DNA of 41,125 bases from Candidatus Thiosymbion sp. GTDB lineage: Bacteria; Pseudomonadota; Gammaproteobacteria; Chromatiales; Chromatiaceae. The stretch covers positions 1 to 41,125 of the forward strand of contig JAHDND010000071.1 of NCBI GenBank assembly GCA_018435665.1. The letters run 5' to 3'. This document shows positions 36,610-41,125 of the stretch, piece after piece. The notes beneath the pieces are model-generated. The model made no database searches. It had not been told where the DNA came from and worked only from the letters and a program-made list of their open reading frames with translations. The position numbers were made by a program, and so were the translations under genes. Position 1 is the first letter of the stretch, and the number at the start of each line of letters is the position of its first letter.

Positions 36610-36903
36610 TCAGGGCTTGGCGAAAGCCTTGCGGTGCTGACGACGCCGATGCTGGCGGCCGACGGTGATCAACTCACCCGTGCCGCTTTCCACGGCGAAG
36701 AAGCCATTGGGCGCTTCCAGCGAACCCGCAATGCGACGCAGGTCGCTGGCCAGGGCCAGCCGGCGTTTCTTGTCCTGGAGAAGGTAGAAGGTTGACCCAT
36801 CCCGGTCGTAACTCATGTCGCCCAGGCCCAGTATGAGTTCGACCACGGCCGGGGTGATCCCGCGCTGCTGCATCCGGGCTTGGGCATGCTGGGTGGTGAT
36901 CAT
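36610..36903 (-). CDS. DUF4258-like small protein
   Basis: The 97-residue product starts HAQARMQQRGI after a short lead, a pattern of the DUF4258 family (RelE-like fold, usually a small basic protein), followed by AVVELILGLG and a beta-rich part (GSTFYLLQDKKRRLALAS). The C-terminus is basic (RQHRRRQHRKAF). DUF4258 proteins are sometimes toxins, but no antitoxin is visible: the gene upstream codes for 485 residues. Their coding ends overlap in ATGA, so the two are coupled. Confidence 0.65.
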   Translation of the reverse strand: MITTQHAQARMQQRGITPAVVELILGLGDMSYDRDGSTFYLLQDKKRRLALASDLRRIAGSLEAPNGFFAVESGTGELITVGRQHRRRQHRKAFAKP

Positions 36904-38357
36904 GGCCGTCCCTCCTGGTTGGCGGTCTGACCGACAGCAGGTGAGGGCTTGCCAATGAACAGGTTCAGATGGTCAGCAAGCGGGGCTAGCGGTGCGGAAA
37001 AAAGATCCACTACCATGATGGCTTCTTCGTTCTCAGTCTCCTCATCAGGCGCGCCGTAGTCGGACTCCGCGGCCGGTCGGAAGCAGAGGAACGTCATCTC
37101 ATCGGGGTCATTGCGCACCCCAAAGGCGTGAACAACTTCATCGGTGCGCAGAAATTCCTTTAGGGTGGCAAAGAGTTTCAGGGCTGCTAATGAGGGACTG
37201 CGTGATTCTTCGTAGTCATAGCCTGTGAGTTCCCCACCGTCGTGGTAAGGCCTCAGACGAATATGGATGTGGTCCTCGCTGGGCAGTAGGCCGGCGGCGA
37301 CCAGGGGCCGGACTACTTTTTCCCGCAACCGCTCGATCAGGAACTTCTCCAGCAAGCGGAAGTAGGTCGCGCGGCTAGGAAAACCCTGCTCGATGGAAAA
37401 CCGTAGGTGCTCATCGCCCGTCAGTTCAATTAGCCGCGCCGCACGTTCCTGGAAGAGCCCTTCTTCCAACTGTTGCGCGTGGTTTTGCAGTCGGCCCTCA
37501 TGGGCGGCAAGCAACTCATCGAGCCCCCCCACCTGGGCTTGCAGTTCCAACGACGGGCGATGGGGTACCCAGGCTGGCAGCTTAAGCAGGGTATTCGCCA
37601 GGTGGCTGATCGGGCGACCCATGCACAGGAGTAGCCGGTCGGTGTCATGGACATCACCACAGAAATCTGGCCCGCGGAAGCAACCGAAGGGCCTGAAGAA
37701 GGGGTATACCAGTCCATCCCGGCGTAGGGTCTGGAATTCGTGGTTGAAGGTTTCCAACACTGCCAGTTGTGGGCTGGCATCAACTAAGTAGTCAGCGCGG
37801 AAGCGGGCGAAATATGCCTCCTGGCTAAGCTGTTCAGTGCCGGCCTGCCAGTAACGGTCAAGCACAGTCGCGGAATCCTGCTCCAGGTCACGTTTAAACC
37901 GGTCAATGGCGTCAAGCAGCAGGGTCAGGAGTCCGGCAAGATCGCTGCGCAGGAAATCGGCCACGGCGTTGGCTTCGCGGTCTATTGTCTCCAGGAGTTG
38001 GAGCCTGGCCCGCTCTGCCAGGGTGGCGAGATCCTGGCCCTCGACGTAATCCAGTGTCAGCGTGACGGTTGGCGCGTGTTCGTTGAGGAGCAGAACGTAG
38101 ACGAACGGGTCCGTGACCTGTTGGATCTGGTCGAGTACGGTCGTGAACTTGAAGTAGGTGGCCGCGGAGCCTTCGGCGCATTGGAAGGCGGGCAGCGTGG
38201 CCTCGCTGATCAGCACCTTGACGGTGACCGAAATCGGATTGAGGCGCGGGAGGTTGGGCTGGACAGCGCGGGGCAGAGTGGCAGCCCGGGCTTGATCGGA
38301 CGGGGTGGCAGGGTTTTGCCGAGGCGCGCGCAAACGTAGAGTGGTTGATTTTTCCAC
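36900..38357 (-). CDS. hypothetical protein (485 aa) coupled to the DUF4258-like gene
   Basis: The frame starts with GTG 38357; an AAGG lies about ten bases upstream. A Pro/Arg-rich N-terminal tail of about 40 residues precedes a beta-rich part (ISVTVKVLISEATLPAF) and a long helical part (ADFLRSDLAGLLTLLLDAID). Later there is a Cys/Asp-containing segment (RGPDFCGDVHDTDRLLLCMG) and a helical C-terminal domain. The product is soluble. I recognise no domain. It is co-transcribed with the DUF4258-like gene, which may act with it. The 225 bases upstream hold no gene and no clear promoter. Confidence 0.65.
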   Translation of the reverse strand: MEKSTTLRLRAPRQNPATPSDQARAATLPRAVQPNLPRLNPISVTVKVLISEATLPAFQCAEGSAATYFKFTTVLDQIQQVTDPFVYVLLLNEHAPTVTLTLDYVEGQDLATLAERARLQLLETIDREANAVADFLRSDLAGLLTLLLDAIDRFKRDLEQDSATVLDRYWQAGTEQLSQEAYFARFRADYLVDASPQLAVLETFNHEFQTLRRDGLVYPFFRPFGCFRGPDFCGDVHDTDRLLLCMGRPISHLANTLLKLPAWVPHRPSLELQAQVGGLDELLAAHEGRLQNHAQQLEEGLFQERAARLIELTGDEHLRFSIEQGFPSRATYFRLLEKFLIERLREKVVRPLVAAGLLPSEDHIHIRLRPYHDGGELTGYDYEESRSPSLAALKLFATLKEFLRTDEVVHAFGVRNDPDEMTFLCFRPAAESDYGAPDEETENEEAIMVVDLFSAPLAPLADHLNLFIGKPSPAVGQTANQEGRP

Positions 38358-38582
38358 GTGCTAAGTACCTTAATTGTCACAATGGGTTGAAGGGTTCCAC
38401 CTTCAAGCGGTACAGACTTGGAAAGACCCGGTGACTCAACGCCCTCACAAAGTGGGCTCCTCAACGGGCTCTTACGCCTGTGCGGATTATTCTAGGGCAT
38501 CTTTCTTAGGGTTGGCAACTATCTGATGCTGGTCCGGGGAATCGGTCAGGTGGGCACACAGTGCCGCGATTTGCATGGCACC

Positions 38583-39107
38583 TTAGGGCACGAAGGGTAA
38601 AGCCAGCGGCGTGACCAGCTCCCAGGTATTGGGGTCCGGGTCGCTGGCCAGCTTCCAGCGTTGCCAGAAGAGGGCCTCGGCCTGTTTCGCAAGGTCCTCG
38701 TCCACGATGCAGGCCGAGAGTTCGCAGTTGCTGGAGATACTCGACCAGGCCAGGTTGTGGCTGCCGAAGATCACCGTCTCATAGTCGATCAGGATCAGCT
38801 TCTCGTGCAGGGTGCGGTTGCCGGTCATGACCCGCACCTGCCAGCCGGCGTTGAGCAGGCGCTGCGCGGTCTCCTGATTCGGCCGGCGCTTGCCGATCTT
38901 GATCGGCGCGGCCGACAGGACGATGCGGCATTGCACGCCGCGTTGGCTGGCGGCGGTGAAGTCCGCCAGCAGGTTGACGGTCTTGTCATACCAGCGGGGG
39001 CTGAAGAGGAACATGCTGACGTAGACCCGCCGGCGAGCGGCGGTGAGGCGGGCGTGGAGTTCCTCGTAATAGCGCCCGTCGGGCAGGAGCTTGAGCTGGG
39101 GGATCAC
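38583..39107 (-). CDS. phospholipase D-like nuclease
   Basis: The protein has 174 residues with one complete HKD motif: His101, Lys103 and Asp108 in LHEKLILIDYET, followed by the usual FGSHNLAWSS. Proteins with a single motif act as dimers, in the manner of the Nuc endonuclease, and cut DNA or phospholipid. The start is GTG 39107, seven bases after the stop of the phage-like gene upstream, so it is the last gene of the phage-like operon. No signal peptide is visible, so it acts in the cytoplasm or in a phage particle. Confidence 0.8.
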   Translation of the reverse strand: MIPQLKLLPDGRYYEELHARLTAARRRVYVSMFLFSPRWYDKTVNLLADFTAASQRGVQCRIVLSAAPIKIGKRRPNQETAQRLLNAGWQVRVMTGNRTLHEKLILIDYETVIFGSHNLAWSSISSNCELSACIVDEDLAKQAEALFWQRWKLASDPDPNTWELVTPLALPFVP

Positions 39108-39114
39108 GACGAGG

Positions 39115-39432
39115 TCAGGCGGGGATGACCGGGTGGTGGGGCTGCGCGATGTTTTGCCGGATATATTCCCGCAGGTAGAGCTGATAGCCGGTCAGCTTGA
39201 GGACCAGGGCGCGGTTCTTCCAGTTGGTCTTGGTCGCGGCATCGAGGGTCTTCCAGGCACCGATGGCCACCTTGAAGCGTTCGGCGTTGGCCTGCTGGAT
39301 GGGTCCCTGGGTCTTGCTGACGTGCTTGGGCGCGGTGACCACGGCCTTGTTGCCGACCATGCGAAATTCCATGAGGCCGCCGAAGGCGCCGGAGGCGCCG
39401 GCGGAGAAGAGGGGTCCGGTGACGCGAGGCAT
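39115..39432 (-). CDS. phage-like hypothetical protein, relative of the protein at 9963-10304
   Basis: The 105-residue product starts at ATG 39432, behind AGGAG. The first half is Gly/Ala-rich (FSAGASGAFGGLMEFR), the second carries NAERFKVAIGAWKTLDAATK and TGYQLYLREYI. The same core occurs in the protein at 9963-10304. It is flanked by other phage-like genes. A structural role is plausible but unproven. Confidence 0.7.
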   Translation of the reverse strand: MPRVTGPLFSAGASGAFGGLMEFRMVGNKAVVTAPKHVSKTQGPIQQANAERFKVAIGAWKTLDAATKTNWKNRALVLKLTGYQLYLREYIRQNIAQPHHPVIPA

Positions 39433-39486
39433 GGGGGGTCTCCTGAGGATGGGTGGCGGGTGCGGGTCCCGGGGCGTGGGGGTGGT

Positions 39487-39819
39487 TTAGTGGCTCGGGT
39501 TGGCGGGGAGGAGCTCGGGGGCCTCCTCGCGCACGCTGGCCAGGTCGAAGAGGCCCGGTTGCAGGGGCGCGGCGCTGAGGTGGCACAGTTCGTCCAGGCT
39601 GGCGTCGTAGTGGGCGCGGTCCTCCTCGCCCAGCTTGCGGCGGGCGAGAAAGGCCAGCAGGGCCTTGCGGCTGACCCCGAGGTGGGCGAGGAGCTGGTTG
39701 ATGGCCAGGGTGCGGGCCTGGCTGAGCTGACCGCGTTGGCGGTCCAGGGTGTCGATCTCCTCCAGGAGCTGGGCCAGGAGGGCGGTGTAGCGGTCGTCCG
39801 CGGCGTCGTCGTCGCGCAT
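39487..39819 (-). CDS. phage-like hypothetical protein (110 aa)
   Basis: The frame is open far upstream, but the residues there are a low-complexity shadow of the neighbouring gene; the start is ATG 39819, five bases after the stop of the nuclease gene. The product is acidic and helical: DRYTALLAQLLEEIDTLDRQ forms a likely coiled coil, followed by LAINQLLAHLGVSRKALLAF. It may be a small DNA-packaging or regulatory protein. No motif identifies it. Confidence 0.65.
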   Translation of the reverse strand: MRDDDAADDRYTALLAQLLEEIDTLDRQRGQLSQARTLAINQLLAHLGVSRKALLAFLARRKLGEEDRAHYDASLDELCHLSAAPLQPGLFDLASVREEAPELLPANPSH

Positions 39820-39824
39820 GCGGG

Positions 39825-40247
39825 TCACTCCGGGAGCGGGGCGGGGGTGGGCAGGGATTCGCGCGCGAGCTGAATCCATGCGCGCAGGGAGATTTCCGCG
39901 GTCAGGCCGGCGTCGACGTCGAAGCGGCTGAAGGCGGCGAGGGGCAGGATGGCGCGCCAGCGGTCGATGATCGCTTGGCCGCGGCGGCTGTTGTCGAGCA
40001 GGTAGATCAGGACCGGGGTCGTGCCCCCGGCGGCGGCTTGCTCCTCGGCCTGGGTCCACCAGTCGTGGCGGAACTCCTTGGCGCGCTTGATCTCGATCGA
40101 CCAGCCGGGGATGCCGGTGAGATCCGCCCCGCCCTCGGCCGATTGCGCCTGCCAGTTGCGGCGGACATCGAGCCCCAGCCAGTCGCGGATGAGCCTGGCG
40201 ACCACGCGCTCGGCGGTGGCGCCTTTGGTGCGTTGCAGGGCGCCCAT
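39825..40247 (-). CDS. PD-(D/E)XK nuclease of phage type
   Basis: The 140-residue protein has the pattern of a PD-(D/E)XK endonuclease: a helix with KGATAERVVARLI (Glu13), then GGADLTG (Asp42) and the catalytic IEIKRAKE (Glu52 and Lys54). Small stand-alone enzymes like this occur in phages as Holliday-junction-resolvase-like or packaging nucleases. The neighbours are phage-like. It starts at ATG 40247, three bases beyond the stop of the gene upstream. Confidence 0.8.
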   Translation of the reverse strand: MGALQRTKGATAERVVARLIRDWLGLDVRRNWQAQSAEGGADLTGIPGWSIEIKRAKEFRHDWWTQAEEQAAAGGTTPVLIYLLDNSRRGQAIIDRWRAILPLAAFSRFDVDAGLTAEISLRAWIQLARESLPTPAPLPE

Positions 40248-40250
40248 GGC

Positions 40251-40586
40251 TTAGGGTCCCGGGTGGGGGGCGCGGAAGGTCGTCGCGGCGGTGGCGACGA
40301 CATGCCGTGCCCAGGCGGCGTAGGGGCCGAGGAAGGTCAGGGCCGAAGAGCCGAAGGGCTGGCGCGCGCGCAGGGCCGCCAGCAGGATGCATTGGCGGGC
40401 CTCGTGGTCCTCCCGATAGCGGCGGCGGATCACCGCCAGGTACTGGCCCTGGTCCCCGGCGAAGTCGGCCGGGGGCGCGAGGGCCGAATGGGAGCCGGGG
40501 GTGGTGTCGAAGCAGTGGGCGGAGAGGGGCTCGCGCCGGGGCCGTGGGCGGGTGTGTGGGGCTGCGGTAGCAGGGGTCATGGTCAT
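40251..40586 (-). CDS. phage-like hypothetical protein (111 aa)
   Basis: The ATG at 40586 follows a strong GGAGG. The product has a Pro/Arg-rich N-terminal third and a helical middle (GQYLAVIRRRYREDHEARQ), then an Ala-rich end. It has no recognised motif. Position between endolysin and nuclease genes and the small size point to a phage accessory protein. Confidence 0.55.
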   Translation of the reverse strand: MTMTPATAAPHTRPRPRREPLSAHCFDTTPGSHSALAPPADFAGDQGQYLAVIRRRYREDHEARQCILLAALRARQPFGSSALTFLGPYAAWARHVVATAATTFRAPHPGP

Positions 40587-40677
40587 GTCCTCCGGGGGGC
40601 GTGGGGGCGGCAGGTGGGGCGGCTGGGGGCTTGCTGGGGGGTGGCTAGGGGCCTGCTGGTGGGCGGCTGGGGGCCTG

Positions 40678-41082
40678 CTAGGGGGCCTTGGCCACGGGCG
40701 CCGGGTAGACCTTGCGGTTGAGCTCGAAGTGGGGACCGTCGCGGAAGCCCTTCCAGTCCCCGCCCCAGACCAGGGCGATGCCGAGGTCGGTGGCGGCGGA
40801 CTTGAAGGCCCGGGCGATGCGCTCGAAGGCCGGCCAGTCCCAGGTGACCTGGCCGCCGACCAGGGCGGCGACGTCGATGGCGTGGCCGGTGAGGTGGCGG
40901 GAATCGAGGGTGCGGCTGGCGCCCTCCTTGACCAGGTCCATCTGGCGCTGGAGGGGGCGCAGGCCCTCGGTGACGACGAAGTCGATCTCGCTACGCGCGA
41001 GCGCTAAGGTGGCGACGGCGATGAGTTCCGGGCGCACGCCGTGGAGGTTGCGGTAGCTGCGGGCGGAGAAGGTGAAGGTCAT
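40678..41082 (-). CDS. M15-family peptidase, phage endolysin type
   Basis: The 134-residue protein has the zinc-binding pattern of M15 peptidases: SRHLTGHAIDVA with His63 and Asp70, and GPHFEL with His118. Such enzymes cut peptide cross-links in peptidoglycan (L-alanyl-D-glutamate or D-Ala-D-Ala-type bonds) and serve as endolysins in phages. There is no signal peptide, so release would depend on a holin, which is not seen here. ATG 41082 follows GGAG. The cluster continues beyond the window, since only 43 bases remain upstream. Confidence 0.85.
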   Translation of the reverse strand: MTFTFSARSYRNLHGVRPELIAVATLALARSEIDFVVTEGLRPLQRQMDLVKEGASRTLDSRHLTGHAIDVAALVGGQVTWDWPAFERIARAFKSAATDLGIALVWGGDWKGFRDGPHFELNRKVYPAPVAKAP

Positions 41083-41125
41083 GGCTGTTTGCTCCGGGGG
41101 GTGGTGCCGGGCAGGGTCTTGGTGG

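Overview
The window comes from a GC-rich gammaproteobacterium. The RpoC sequence and the company of genes suggest a purple sulfur bacterium of the Chromatiaceae type, but there is no 16S rRNA here and the assignment is an inference. Base composition changes sharply several times: GC-rich host-like genes alternate with AT-richer genes at about 1-1060, 9400-9960, 16020-18580, 24940-25550, 26980-28290 and 33400-35850. That mosaic, plus the gene content, marks the window as an accessory (defence) island.

Left part (1-9960). A 50-residue gene and a protein with several zinc modules are followed by a small protein, a VIT/VWA protein coupled to a MerR regulator (all on the minus strand), then a small membrane protein and a complete rpoC. 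The rpoC is odd: rpoB is not upstream, rpsL/rpsG are not downstream, and about 150 residues, partly AT-rich, have been added to its C-terminus.

First phage-like cluster (9963-13261). Small genes mostly on the minus strand include a UmuD-like protein whose catalytic Ser and Lys are both replaced. One member has a relative (39115-39432) in a second phage-like cluster at the right edge. A PEGA/SHOCT lipoprotein gene (13328-13858) follows.

Defence core (13989-31094, plus strand). A WYL regulator is followed by a short ORF, an internally shortened DUF1016 nuclease and a two-gene CBASS: a CapV-type patatin phospholipase and a CD-NTase with an AGS-C-type C-terminus. Stops and starts overlap from the short ORF to the CD-NTase. 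After a decapitated second WYL gene comes a BREX type 3-like operon: brxF, brxC, a Zn-ribbon DNA methylase (PglX position), an AT-rich gene for a PLD-fold-like protein, pglZ and a final uncharacterised gene. A PIN toxin and its antitoxin sit antisense inside the operon. The helicase expected in BREX-3 (brxHII) is absent, and the PLD-like gene stands in its place. A terminator closes the operon at about 31154-31206.

Right part (31240-41125). An unrecognised 414-residue protein, a secreted Cys-repeat protein, three genes for small exported proteins (one a YiiX-like cysteine hydrolase), a glycine-rich protein, a possible uracil-DNA-glycosylase-fold protein, a DUF4258-like protein coupled to a 485-residue unknown, and a second phage-like cluster with a PLD nuclease, a PD-(D/E)XK nuclease and an M15 peptidase endolysin that runs toward the window edge.

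Most notable points: the BREX-3 variant with its helicase replaced, the CBASS/DUF1016 block lying between an intact and a truncated WYL gene, and the solitary rpoC with a grafted tail.
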